Origin: Semisulcospira habei
Lineage: Eukaryota; Mollusca; Gastropoda; Semisulcospiridae
Direction: 5' to 3'
Assembly: GCA_036245525.1 (NCBI GenBank)
Contig: BTPG01000004.1
Location: 50,747,258-50,811,257, forward strand
DNA length: 64,000 bases
The notes beneath the pieces are model-generated. The model was given only the letters and a program-made list of their open reading frames with translations. It had not been told where the DNA came from and searched no databases. Both the position numbers and the translations under genes were made by a program. This document shows, piece after piece, positions 1-9,937 of this stretch (within the stretch, counting starts at the first letter, position 1; each line of letters starts with the position of its first letter).

Positions 1-1420
1 CAGACAGGCCAACTTTACTGGCAACAAATAAATTACTGGATTCATGTGGAGGCATAAAGAAATAGCATCCTCCAGAACATAAAGAAATAGCATCCTCCAG
101 AATCCAGGATGCTGACTATAGAGTCAGCAGCTGGACTGAAAGAGGCCACTCAAACTGAGCTAGACCATCTCTTTCAATCAGATGGAAGAGGTCACCTCAA
201 AACTGGAGATCTTCCAGTACCAAAGACAGACAGGCCAACTTTACTGGCAACAAATAAATTACTGGATTCACGTGGAGGCCTCACATTGAAACCATGGAAG
301 CTAGAGCTGCAAAAAAGAGAGAGTCTCTGATGAAGAACTGGTGGGGACCACATTGGCACAAATTACAGCATCCTGGCACAAGCAAACACCTGCTCAGTCA
401 GACCAGTTGTGCGGTACCAAGATACATCGACAACATGAAACACTGCCTGAAACCCAAAAAGCCAGGCTTGACAAGATGCAAAACATGGGTCATTCTCATG
501 ATGCAGTGACATTCTTAGAGCCATCTGGAGCACCCCAATTTAGGAAATGGAGGACATTGGGGCCACTGGAATGCAGAACAGCACACACGATGAAAAGACT
601 TACTAAACACCGACAGCATGGGAGACTACAGGAGCAGACCAAGAACCGTCAGAAATGCCCAATCTGAACTGCCAACTGAAGGTCCTGCAAAGGGCTAACA
701 CCGACGTCCTGGAACCAAGCCCAAAGATGTGTGAACAGCTCCCTTCAGATACCTGGACATCTCGAAAGAGCCTTCAAGACAACATAATGTTCCAGGACTC
801 TTTGCCAAAGGTCGCGGCACTGCACAAAGCCATCTTGCTGGAGGTTGTGCACAAGCGCTACCCTCACAGCAGCTGTGATACCACACAAGATGCCGTGTTG
901 AATGAAGGAAGTGGCGTGTACATCTGTTGTGCAGACCGCACTACTACCTCCTTCTCCTTACCAGCTAGCGGCAGCAGCTCCAACTATCGTACAGATCTGC
1001 AGGTGCTCAACACAGCAGCAGAGTACTAGCTAGGGAAAGGCAGCAGCTTGATCCACTGATCTCACCAGGAAGCTTCAAGATAGACTGGATGCCCTGTCCA
1101 CAAAATAGTGCTGCAGTGGATTCCAGTGCATTCTGGACTAGCTGGGAATGGAGACACTACAACAACAAAGTGATTGGCAAAAGCAGAATGGCGGCTGCAG
1201 CCCGTGGGCAGATGACACCAACAAGCTGAACAGGGAGAGCCAGGCCACCATCTTTCATCTACACACTGATTACTCTGGACTGGGTCCATCCAGAAAAGCA
1301 GGAACGTTTCACAAACCCAAACTGAAGCCTGAAGCTTTACACACTTTAATCAGATCACTCTGTATCAGCAATTATTTGAAGCTTCCGTGCCTAATGCGTG
1401 AAGAGATACCAAAATAAAAG
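1..1420 (+). pseudogene. 3' remnant of a non-LTR retrotransposon with RNase H domain
   Basis: Decayed pol 3' region of a LINE that runs off the left edge of the window. Around 450-600 short ORFs resemble the stretch after the RT domain (ARLDKMQN context). At about 838-1030 one frame reads as the start of an RNase H domain (GSGVYICCADRT, then SSNYRTDLQVLNTAAEY, the ExxAL-like helix). After a frameshift, 1090-1170 reads VLQWIPVHSGLAGNGD then LAKAEW, the diagnostic C-terminal RNase H block (WIPgHxGixGNexAD.LAK). A following fragment (RESQATIFHLHTDYSGLG) matches the usual post-RNase H tail. Multiple stops and frameshifts make it nonfunctional. RNase H-bearing LINEs include the Jockey, I and related clades; I cannot pick one. 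Direct repeats 1-53/227-279 and a 25-bp tandem duplication (53-77/78-102) lie in its left part. Confidence 0.75.
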
Positions 1421-3264
1421 AACGCTTAGTGAATGGCGGACTTCGGTAGAAGCGTAAACAACCAATCAGAATGTTCGCCATGCAGTCACTTTATGATCAG
1501 AGCTAAATATAGATCACTTGCAACAAGCGTCAGCATGATCGTTTGCAATGGGAATAGTCACAAATTGAGGGAGAAAAAAAAAAGAAGTAGACAAAAGTTT
1601 GCCAGTACGTTGTCATTTTTTTTACAAACTTTCACAGACTTTAAGGAAAAGGACTGAAATTGACAGACTTTCCAGGGCCCTCAAAAAGCCTTGCCATTTT
1701 TTTTACAACTTTCACAAATGTTCACAGACCGTAAGGACCCTGCTGAACTCACCTCGTGAGACTGGGTCATGTGGAAACAGCCCTATGCGAATTTGGCGTA
1801 GAAAATCGGTCTCCTTAGCACATTCTCCAAACATGTCCATACAGAGAAGCGGTCTGCTGGCAGTTCTGACCAGAAGACACGCCCCTATACACCAAACTCT
1901 GAAAACATGCTGCCTAGCTCTTGACAGCTCACTTATTGGCAGCCAGAACAATATAAGATTTAAAGATGGCCATAAAAAAGATTGAACGTTGCAGAAGGTG
2001 GAAGTGGAGATCTCGTGGTCGACATGTGGAAACTAAGTATATTTGATAACATTGTTTTGGCTATTAGGAACCATGAAACTTTATTATGCATATTCATATT
2101 TACACATTTCTAGATAAAAATAAATGAAAGGAAAAGGGGAGACCTTACTAGACCCACCTTACGCTAGGTAAAATATCACCTAAAAAACCAGCTAGTTAAA
2201 AATAGTTACAATTAAATTGATTGGTTACATTGAAATTAATGAAATGATCACAACTTTTTATGCTCAGTATGCATACTTTAAAAAAAAAACAACTGGCAAC
2301 AAAAAATATTTAAACAGAGGACAATATGATTATTTTGCGTTGCTTTGCGTACTGGTAAAATGGGGGTAGGGCAGCAGATTCAGCCACTGTGGCCCCTAAA
2401 TGCATCATAGCATCACAAAATCAGGTTGGGAGTAACTGTGGTACTCTATCCTAACCAATAAAACCTAACAAAGACCTATCGGCAGTATACAAAATTTCTG
2501 AGGGCACCGGAAACAACGTACGTTTCCCAATTTGGCAATTTTAAATGAGAAAAAGCTGTCATTCACCATGAATGTACCGTAAAGGATGCCGACTTTCCTT
2601 ATTTTCTTGCACTTTATGCTCACATTATTGAAACTTAATAGGTAAAGAAAGGTCAAAATGAAATGGAGTAACTTTAGAAATTTTTTCTAATTAATTTTGT
2701 GTATTTTTACAACTTGGGGGTAGGGATACAAAATCAACCACTGTGGCACTCACAGTGATCACAGCATCACCTAGTCAAGTTTATAATAATTGTAACATCC
2801 TGTTTTAATAATGTAAGCCTGAAAATGGACTGCCAGCACTATAGAAAATGTCTGAAGGCATCTGACACGGTATTTTTGGTCTTTTTTTGCGATTTCGTGG
2901 AAATGGTCGTTTGCTGGGTCCACAAATACCTTCACTGTGAGCCAGAGATTCAATATTTTTTCATTCTGTTTTTTGCAGAGGCTGCAGAACGTGTGCCTTA
3001 ACATAATATTGCCTGATTTGGGCTTCTGGAATGAATTCTGATTTATTTAGAGGAAAATGTTTCTCAACCTCTTTTAAGCACCTGCGAAGAGCGTGAATGG
3101 GGGTACCCTTGCGCCATCGGCTATATCTCTGGTGTGTTCCTAAGGATTTTCGGGGAACATGGCTTAAACATCTCAGGACATACTAAGGAACACTTTGAAA
3201 TCCATCTTATTGAGTACTGGGGGGGGGGAGGGGGTGCACGGTAGACCTTCCTAGCTTGTGGACT
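1421..3264. other. Gene-poor AT-rich spacer
   Basis: No supportable coding region. Two diverged local duplications are visible: about 1600-1650 repeated at 1692-1740 (T-run followed by acaa(a)ctttcacaaa), and about 2355-2530 repeated at 2712-2880 (gggggtagg, cactgtgg and catcacatag-like blocks in the same order). A G-run occurs near 3221-3231. Function unknown. Confidence 0.6.
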
Positions 3265-3377
3265 ATATGGCAGTGCACAAATTTGAAGCTTTTGGCCTAA
3301 GTATGATATAGGTTAAAGCGGCATGGCAGGCTTTGATTTCGCTAATGAGCTACTTTTAGAATAAGCGCTTAACAATC

Positions 3378-3380
3378 TCC

Positions 3381-3428
<48 letters not shown>

Positions 3429-3463
3429 GTTATTATTGTTATTAATATTATTATTATTATTAA
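3378..3463. repeat. (TTA)n microsatellite
   Basis: Runs of TTA/ATT with a few interruptions (GTTATTATTG, AATATT). The paralogous tract at 41208-41240 is much shorter, so the locus changed length after the duplication. Confidence 0.95.
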
Positions 3464-4059
3464 AACGTTCCCTTCTTTTCACATTCGATGTAGTAGGATA
3501 TGTACTAGAGGTTTTCCACTACAATCTGAATGTAACGCAAGGAACTTTCCTGCGTACAAAGCAGAAATAAATTCGTTTTACGACTTTCAACCTTGATAAT
3601 AAATTTGTTAGACCTTTTGTCCAACAAACATTATAAGACATGCTAAGAGCAAGAGTATTAGAAAGAAGATATTGCGAACTGTTAACACTGTCTGGAATAG
3701 GCCGCTTTAAATTAAGCCTAATGTCGTAAAATGGAAGAGTAATAAATTATCTGGTACTGTTGGTCGTCAGACTTGAAGAAAGCAGTTCACACATTACGAA
3801 AGCCGTTAGTAAATCCGTGTATGAATTGGTCGCCATTTGTAGGAAATTCATGAAATACCTGGATATTTTAATCATTTCGTGTAATGACTGGAGGTCACAG
3901 CCAATTCATTTTCTGAATGGTTTAGGAAATTCATGAATTTCCTGATTTCATGGATTGACTGTAACATATAATTATATAGAAATCAAATAAAACACGTCCA
4001 GGACTGCTGGCATCACCACTCCAAAAAGAGACGATAAAATCGAAGAAATATTGGAAGAA

Positions 4060-4262
4060 AACAATTCATTTACACCACGTTGTTCTTTAGTTACGTTTTT
4101 ATTTTAACATGTCAAATATTCACCCTCGCTGCGAGGGCTTCATCAGGGGTTTACCTGTTACCTGGGCATTCTCCTGATGACGCCCTCGCAGAGAGGGCGA
4201 AAATTTGACGTTAAAATAAAAACTTAACTCCAGAACAACTTGGTGTAAATGGATTCTTGTTT
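4060..4262. repeat. Inverted repeat with hammerhead-like cores in both arms
   Basis: Two arms face each other. On the minus strand at about 4122-4147 is CTGATGAAGCCCTCGCAGCG followed by AGGGTGAA. On the plus strand at about 4172-4200 is CTGATGACGCCCTCGCAGAG followed by AGGGCGAAAA. Both are CTGATGA, a GC-rich hairpin, then GAA(A), the order of a hammerhead core. Both have one extra base before the stem and lack a matching NUH site with pairing stem I, so I read them as decayed or divergent. Each arm continues into AT-rich sequence and a TGGTGTAAATG end. The second duplication copy is 41860-42030, and a related single arm lies at 62845-62925. Confidence 0.55.
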
Positions 4263-4269
4263 TCTTCAT

Positions 4270-4440
4270 ATAAGTTATTGGTAGCAGGGGTTTTCTACAC
4301 GGACCCTTGTAGGCCTGAGGGAGGTCAAAGGAACCATTGTGCCCCTCAGGTCTTTGGCCTTCGGGGTACAATGGTTCCTTTGACCTCCCTCAGACCTACA
4401 AGGATCCGTGCAGCAAACCCTTGCTACCAATAAAGTATTT
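4270..4440. repeat. TTGGTAGCAGGGG hairpin repeat
   Basis: Long palindrome. The left arm begins ttattggtagcaggggttt and gives cacggacccttgtaggcctg; the right arm repeats this in reverse complement and ends at cttgctaccaataa. The loop region around 4350 contains the nested palindrome ctttggccttcgg. Other copies lie at 4810-4885 (half), 5800-5925 and 42048-42165. No ORF; probably a foldback miniature element. Confidence 0.8.
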
Positions 4441-4627
4441 GTTTTCCTTCCTCCTCTATTTTCGTAAAAGAAATCAAGAAGACATCTTCCGACCTGGATC
4501 ACGCCAGGCATGACTGACGTCAAAGGAATATGCATTTATACATTATAGACTTATGATGTAATTTAAAATATTTCAGGACGTTGTCGACTCCAGTACTGAG
4601 TGTGCTTGTTTCGAACAGCACTAAGTA

Positions 4628-4880
4628 ACTTTTTACTTTAGAACGTTTTGGTTTTCTTTTATAGAACAGAATTCGCATTGAAGATGCGTCACAAAGAGGG
4701 CTACAAGAAGGCCGTCATTTGTCACTACAAGGGTTTTTGTAACTCGGTCATGTGGTACAGTTTGCTCTAAAGGGATTGGTCGTGTGACGTAGGGATGAAA
4801 ACAATATGAGTTATTGGTCGCAGGGGTTTGCTACACGGACCCTTATAGGCCTGAGGGAGGTCAAAGGAACCTTTGTACCC
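4628..4880. repeat. Local duplication unit (pairs with 5634-5830)
   Basis: The stretch from agaacgttttgg through cggtcatgtggtacagttt to the hairpin start is repeated at 5634-5830. Shorter relatives lie at 7420-7520 and 42360-42540. It precedes the TTGGTAGCAGG hairpin in both main copies. No coding signal. Confidence 0.8.
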
Positions 4881-5620
4881 CAAAGGCCTTTTCGTTTGTT
4901 TTCCCTCTTGTATCAGTAGCTTGGTATTTGTGTGCTGGTCTGTCATTCTGCGCGTTACGGCTCCAGGCGGGTAAGGTGCAAAATCACATACCGGCACACA
5001 ATGGGTCTCCAAGTCAAGCAAATAAAGTCAATCATGTTTAAGCGACCAGCTGTATATGACGACCACCTGCCGGCAAGGCGACAAATCATTTTGTATTCAT
5101 CGTAGTCTTCATATTCGTTACTTAACTCATTCGAGACGTGCCGCCTCCGGATACGTGGCTTATGCCGCGTGTCCGGACGCGACACATCTCGAATGAGTTA
5201 ACGCTGTTTTAGGAGATACCTGTCAACTGCGACCTCTTTATCATAATGTCGTGGGTAGTTGTCGCTAAATAAGGGTGTCGTCGTAAATGGGAAACAGCGC
5301 ATACAATGACCGTGTGCAGCGAGTTGGATCGTGTGCTTTAGACATTTCTGCAACTGTCGTAACGTATCCCCGAGTTAAAATGTGTGCTGGTATGTGAGTT
5401 AGTTTTGGTGACGACTGTCGTTCGGTCCAGGTTGTTGCTACCCGAAGCTTCCGCGGGGCCGTACAGGTAGGTATTATTATTTTATCGGAATTTCTCTTAG
5501 TCGACATGTACATGCCGCATCAGTGGGTGCGTGAAGGGGTGGTGGTGGCTGTCGGCGTGGGCTAGCTAGGTCGCCTCGAAGGGAAATATGTCACACCGTC
5601 GTTATGTGTGCTGGTGTATA
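4880..5620. repeat. Dispersed duplication, copy 1 (pairs with 21860-22630)
   Basis: About 740 bp collinear with 21860-22630 at high identity. It includes a palindrome around 4928-5000 (tgtgctggtctg ... ccggcacaca) and the TTAA element at 5122-5201. Short ORFs on the minus strand differ in frame between copies, so no protein is supported. Confidence 0.85.
5122..5201. mobile_element. 80-bp TTAA palindromic miniature element
   Basis: Starts TTAACTCATTCGAGACGTG and ends with the near reverse complement, terminating in GAATGAGTTAA. The TTAA at both ends fits a duplicated TTAA target, as in piggyBac-type transposition. Other copies are 22102-22181 and 26214-26293, all close to 80 bp. No coding capacity. 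Confidence 0.7.
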
Positions 5621-5799
5621 AAGCGCTTTAGTTAGAACGTTTTGGTGATCTTTTTTGGAACAAAACTCGCATCCAAGATGCGTCATAAAAAGGGCTACAA
5701 GAAGTCCGCCATTTGTCGCTACAAGGTTTTTTGTAGCTCGGTCATGTGGTACAGTTTGCGCTAAAGGGATTGGTCGTGTGACGTAGGGATGAAAACAAT

Positions 5800-5925
5800 A
5801 TAAGTTATTGGTAGCAGGGGTTTGCTACACGGACCCAAAGGCCGAAGCCCTGAGGGGCACAATGGTTCCTTTGACCTCCCTCAGGCCTACAAGGGTCCGT
5901 GTATCAAACCCTTGCTACCAATATC
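5800..5925. repeat. TTGGTAGCAGGGG hairpin repeat, second local copy
   Basis: Same ends as 4270-4440 (ttattggtagcaggggttt ... cttgctaccaata) but with a shorter, asymmetric centre. It lies immediately left of the truncated LINE at 5930. Confidence 0.75.
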
Positions 5926-5929
5926 TTAT

Positions 5930-7346
5930 AATAATCTGCTGCCTTTGATACGATTGACCATGACATTTTGCTACAACGTCTCTATTATGTGTATGGCATT
6001 CATGAAACTGTTTTATCGTGGTTTGGTTTAGATCATATCTGACGGACAGAACTCAGTGCATAGTTGTTAATGATAAACTATCCAGCCCATCCACCGTGCG
6101 CTTTGGCGTCCCACAAGGTTCAGTTCTAGGACCAGTCCTCTTTACCCTGTATATTCAGCCACTGGCCAGTGTCTTTAACCGTTTCTCTATATCACATCAT
6201 GCATTTGCAGATGATACTCAACTCCATGACTCATGTTCACCTGATCAGATTATGGACACAATCGAGAGCCTTCAGGAGTGTGTCTCGGAGAGTGTGTCTC
6301 GGAGTGTGTGGATGACTTCAAACAAATTACAGTTGAATGACGGAAAAACTGAGGCCATGATAATTGCTTCCCCGAGGTTGACGAAGACGCTGACACTCCC
6401 CCAGTCATGCAAATCTGTGGTGCCACTGTCCCCTTCTCCCCCCATGTAAAAAATCTGGGTGTCACACTTGATAGTAGCCTGTCCATGCGCCTTCATGTGA
6501 ACAACGTTTGCAGATTCGCCTATACTGAACTGCGACGTATTGCTTCAGTCCGCCACTATCTGACACCTGAAGCAACTAAAGTACTTGTCTGCGCTTTTGT
6601 TTTATCTAAACTAGACTATTGCAATGCTCTTTTGGCTGGCTGTTCCCAGTGTCTGATTGGCAAACTCCAGAAAATTAAAAACTCAGCTGCTAGGTTGATT
6701 CTTAGAGTCCCTAGATCAGATCATATCACACCCCATCTGTCTGCCCTACACTGGTTACCTGTAACAGCTAGGATTCAGTACAAAATTTCATGCATGACTC
6801 ACAGTTGTATTACCTGTTCCTGCCCACACTACCTTGCCTCTCTTCTCCAGCTGTATACGCCCTTGAGACAGAATTTGCGCTCTGCTGCCGACTCTCGAGT
6901 TTTACGTATCCCTCTTGTCAAAACAAAGTCGTTTGGTGAGAGGTCATTCAGGTACCAAAGCCCAGTTGTTTGGAATGATCTCCCACGCGAACTGAGATAC
7001 GTGGATTCGAGAGAGGCATTCAAGCGTGCCCTAAAGACCCATATGTTTTCTGTCAGCTACAGTAAAATGACTTTGTCACACACCTGTCATGTTAAAGTCA
7101 TCTCTATCTATTTATATAAGTAGTGTGTGTGTGGGTGTGTGTGTGAATGCCAGTATGAGTCCATGAGCGTAGCACTTTTGAATGGTGACTTTATAGCTTG
7201 TTTACAGAGTGCGTTTTATTTTGTTTTTGTACTTTTTGTAAATTCCATTTTTGTAATTAGTTATTTTTTGTACATTAGTTTTTGTTAAGCGCCTAGAGCT
7301 CTAATCTGAGGTTAGGCGCTATACAAGTACTCATTATTATTATAAT
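5930..7346 (+). mobile_element. 5'-truncated L2/CR1-type LINE (RT C-terminal half)
   Basis: Begins inside RT motif A (AAFDTIDHDILLQRL). After a frameshift it continues as WFRSYLTDRTQC, VRFGVPQGSVLGPVLFTLY (motif B region) and HHAFADDTQL (catalytic FADD) in 6018-6449. A second frame, 6407-7123, carries VKNLGVTLDSSLSM, SKLDYCNALLAG, LHWLPVTARIQYKI and WNDLPRELRYV, the conserved C-terminal blocks of L2/CR1 elements. The 3' UTR ends with gcgcctagagctc ... ggcgctatacaagtactc and a short ATT repeat, the usual tail of these LINEs. Endonuclease and N-terminal RT are missing through 5' truncation, and frameshifts near 6030 and 6430 kill it. It is absent from the duplicate at 42300, so it may postdate the duplication. 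Confidence 0.88.
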
Positions 7347-7708
7347 ATATGAAGAAAACATGACGTTGCCGTCTCCAGTACTCCGTGTCCTTGTTGTTTC
7401 GAACAACACTAAGTAACTTTGTACTTTAGACCGTTTTGATGATCTTTTATAGAACAAAACTGGCATCCAAGACGCGTCAGAAAGAGGGGTACAAAAAGTC
7501 GGCTTTGTCGCTAGGGATGAAAAACAAATATATTTCTTACATACCTCCTTCTTTGTTGCCTTTGAGCGGACAAGCTGTATCACACACGTAAAAGACGTCA
7601 TGTTCTTTGTCAAATACACAATGACGACTGTGTTGTGGTTAGGTGTGTGCAGAAAACTAACTCACATCGGATTCATGCCAAGAAAATGGTGAATAAGAAA
7701 TAGATTCT

Positions 7709-7842
7709 TACATCAGTGTTTAGGTGATACTGAGAATCTCACTCTCGTAGTCTTAAAACCTTATCCTACTTGCTTTCATTCGTAGGATAAGGTTTTAAAA
7801 CCACTCGAGTGATATTCTCAGTATCAACTAAACACCGATGTA
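7709..7842. repeat. AAAACCTTATCCTAC hairpin repeat
   Basis: Palindrome: tacatcagtgtttaggtgat ... cttaaaaccttatcctac on the left, gtaggataaggttttaa ... aacaccgatgta on the right, with a loop of about 11 bp. It is conserved in the duplicate at 42719-42852. Confidence 0.8.
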
Positions 7843-7914
7843 AAAATCTATATATCTGCTTTATCTATGTCTGATACCGCGCTATACTCGGAAGCGCGTA
7901 AAACTGCTACTGAC

Positions 7915-8146
7915 CTGTATCTTCATACACCGGGGTCACGGCATACGCAGAAGACATAATTTCCTGCCATGTGACGAAATGTTCGTAACCTGTCGTCAAA
8001 GTTCCGTAGTTTACAGCAAAATGGCCAAAGTCATAGTCAACAGACACGTTATCGTCACTCGCACTTGTAGACAAAGTACTAGACTCTGACACATTCTCAT
8101 AGCCAGTGAGGATCAAACTGTTCTCTGACATCGGCGTTGTATCCAT
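7915..8146 (-). CDS. Candidate first coding exon, possible GPCR N-terminal domain
   Basis: From ATG at 8146 the minus strand codes about 77 residues (MDTTPMSENSLILTGYENVS ...) and meets a consensus splice donor, CAG|GTCAGT, at 7915/7914. The duplicate at 42923-43160 keeps the ATG, the frame, the same donor and the same exon phase (1) with two extra codons. That is the main evidence for a real exon. It holds two N-glycosylation sequons (NVS twice) and many Ser/Thr/Asp residues, with no hydrophobic segment. LILTGYENVS resembles LYFTGFENAT in the extracellular N-terminus of the GPCR at 26693-27883, so it may be the extracellular tail of a related receptor. No partner 7TM exon was found downstream on the minus strand, so the gene may be broken. 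Confidence 0.45.
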
Positions 8147-8288
8147 GGCCTCCGTGTGTCCAGAAATGCAGACCTGTTTCGCGTAAACTATGTGCTATTG
8201 ACTTCTCCGATTTTAAAATGCCACCGTTTTATCAGCTGCTGTTTGCATAGACATGTCACTAGTCGAGACGACTACGCATTTCTTCCGT

Positions 8289-8381
8289 TTAACCCTTTGG
8301 CTGTCAGTAGCGGTTTTGTGTGGCGATAATTCCTTCAGGAATCATCGCCACAAAAAGCGCTACCGATAGCCAAAGGGTTAA
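8289..8381. mobile_element. TTAA palindromic element with piggyBac-like ends
   Basis: TTAACCCTTTGGCTGTC at the left and gatagccaaagggttaa at the right, with a central palindrome (gattccttcaggaatc-type). The ends resemble the CCYTTTBMCTGCCA terminal motif I recall for piggyBac-family elements in Xenopus, next to the TTAA target. 93 bp, noncoding. The paralogue is 43274-43375. Confidence 0.7.
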
Positions 8382-8609
8382 TATTGTAATTTGATCTTTC
8401 AGGTAAGATGAAACACAGTTGCTCTGTACACAGAACAAGACGTCTATGCACGAACAGCGAAAGCCCCCATCAAAAAGGTCGGAAATCACAGACCTGCACA
8501 CATATTTCATCTAATAAGACAAACACATTTTCAGTGTAAAATATACACGAGATAGTAATCATTTTCAACATAGCTAAAAGTGGCCTGGGTTTCGAGGGCT
8601 GTAATGCTC

Positions 8610-8825
8610 TTAACTCTTTGACTGCCGAGAAAAACTGAACACCGCAAAACTGCAAGAGTTCTAGATCCTCATGAACCCCAGGAACTGCGGGGGCTCATGC
8701 GGATCTATGCTTCTTTCTGAAAGCATTTTTGTATCCACGTTCCCGGAACAGCTGGGGACCGTCGACGTTGAGTTGACAATGAGACAAAAAACGCAATGTA
8801 CGTCCACTGGCTGTGAAGGGGTTAA
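8610..8825. mobile_element. TTAA element of 216 bp with internal hairpin
   Basis: Left end TTAACTCTTTGACTGCC, right end ggctgtgaaggggttaa, again a piggyBac-like TTAA plus CYCTTTGMCTGYC arrangement. Inside at 8650-8712 is a palindrome of the tagatcctcatgagcccc family. The paralogue is 43675-43890. Confidence 0.65.
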
Positions 8826-8874
8826 CTATTGTCTTGTTGTTTGGAGAGATGATTTATAAAAAGGAATGTTATGT

Positions 8875-8999
8875 CCAGGGCCAGTTGCATGAGCGAGCTT
8901 AGTCCTGCACCAGCCACTAAGCAAGGTACGCCGCTACAGCGGGGTACCTTGCTTACTGGCTGGTGCAGGACTAAGCTCGCTCATGCAACTGGCCCCAGG
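8875..8999. repeat. GGCCAGTTGCATGAGCG hairpin
   Basis: Nearly perfect 125-bp palindrome: arms 8875-8929 and 8944-8999 carry cagttgcatgagcgagctta and its complement. Partial or rearranged copies lie at 43940-44012, 55013-55075, 56203-56330 and 62107-62195. Foldback miniature element of unknown class. Confidence 0.85.
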
Positions 9000-9094
9000 T
9001 GTTTGCACATTCACTTAAGATGAATTGTCTGATGAATAAGTTCTTGCTTTCTTGCACGTAATAAGACAGTTCTAATGAGAATTTTGCTTAAGGT

Positions 9095-9165
9095 TCTGTG
9101 TGTGCTGTTGTGTGATTTTGGACCTTACGGCACTGAGCTGTAAGATAAAAATCACAGGTTTGCGC
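9095..9165. repeat. TGTGATTTTGGACCTTACGG hairpin
   Basis: Palindromic family with gtgattttggaccttacgg and its complement ctgtaaga..aaaatcaca. Other copies: 4928-5000, 11628-11705, 21900-21975, 43496-43570, 44110-44180, 44530-44600, 53872-53943, and partial at 55160-55195 and 56845-56895. Confidence 0.75.
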
Positions 9166-9536
9166 TAACAGTCAATCAGAGCATTGCCAGCCATTTAATT
9201 GTCATGTTTGTTTGGTCAAGAGCAAAATCGGTTATGAAGTGTATTCAGAGGAACAGCCTGATTTATTTGATTTGCACTTTTCTTTCTCCGGATAAAAGAA
9301 ATGCATAAAACGCACAAAAATCATTCAAAATTATTTGATTTTTTTCAAACATAACACTTTTACAATGATTGCTTTTTTTCAGCAACTTATACGGTCTTTG
9401 ATTGCAGGTGGCTCTCCACCCTCGATTGCAAATGAACAGTCAGGTCCTAACAACTCATTCAGCATTATTTGTCGTTTTTTTTTTCAAACGTAACACTTTC
9501 CAGGAGTGATTATTTTTGTTTCAGGAAACAGCGTAT

Positions 9537-9748
9537 CTCATTCAGCCCGACGGCTATTTTTCCCAAATTTTGGAGGCGTCATCTAACGACTATGCACCAG
9601 TTGCAGGAGATGGATCAACCATGATAATTCAAAGGCAGTGCGAGATTAGCTTGGCGCCGACAGGCGCCAAACTAATTTGGCACTACCCTTGAATTATCAT
9701 GTTCGACCCATCTCCTGCTGTAGTGCGTCAGGGCTGAATAAGTTATGC
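9537..9748. mobile_element. TAGCTTGGCGCC palindrome family, copy 1
   Basis: Central palindrome 9610-9712: catgataattcaaaggcagt and gattagcttggcgcc, then the complement. Outer flanks carry the family's cattcagcccg ... gggctgaataag pair; the terminal TTAA has decayed here. Confidence 0.75.
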
Positions 9749-9937
9749 GTTCTTTGCTTGCAGTTGCCTTTCCTTTCACCCTCCATTGCAAATGAACAGT
9801 CAGGTCTATGCTATGCTATGCTATTATTGAAGGGACAAGGACTTCCAGCTGGCGCTGATTTCGTCCGGGGGGGATGGGCCAAGGGGGGGGGGGGGAGAAG
9901 GGGGTTTAGTTCTGTCAGGTCTTCACACTGGGGACTT

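Noticed and set aside
5265..5513. Minus-strand ORF with a counterpart at 22247-22495
   Set aside because: The two duplicates are frameshifted relative to each other, so no protein is conserved.
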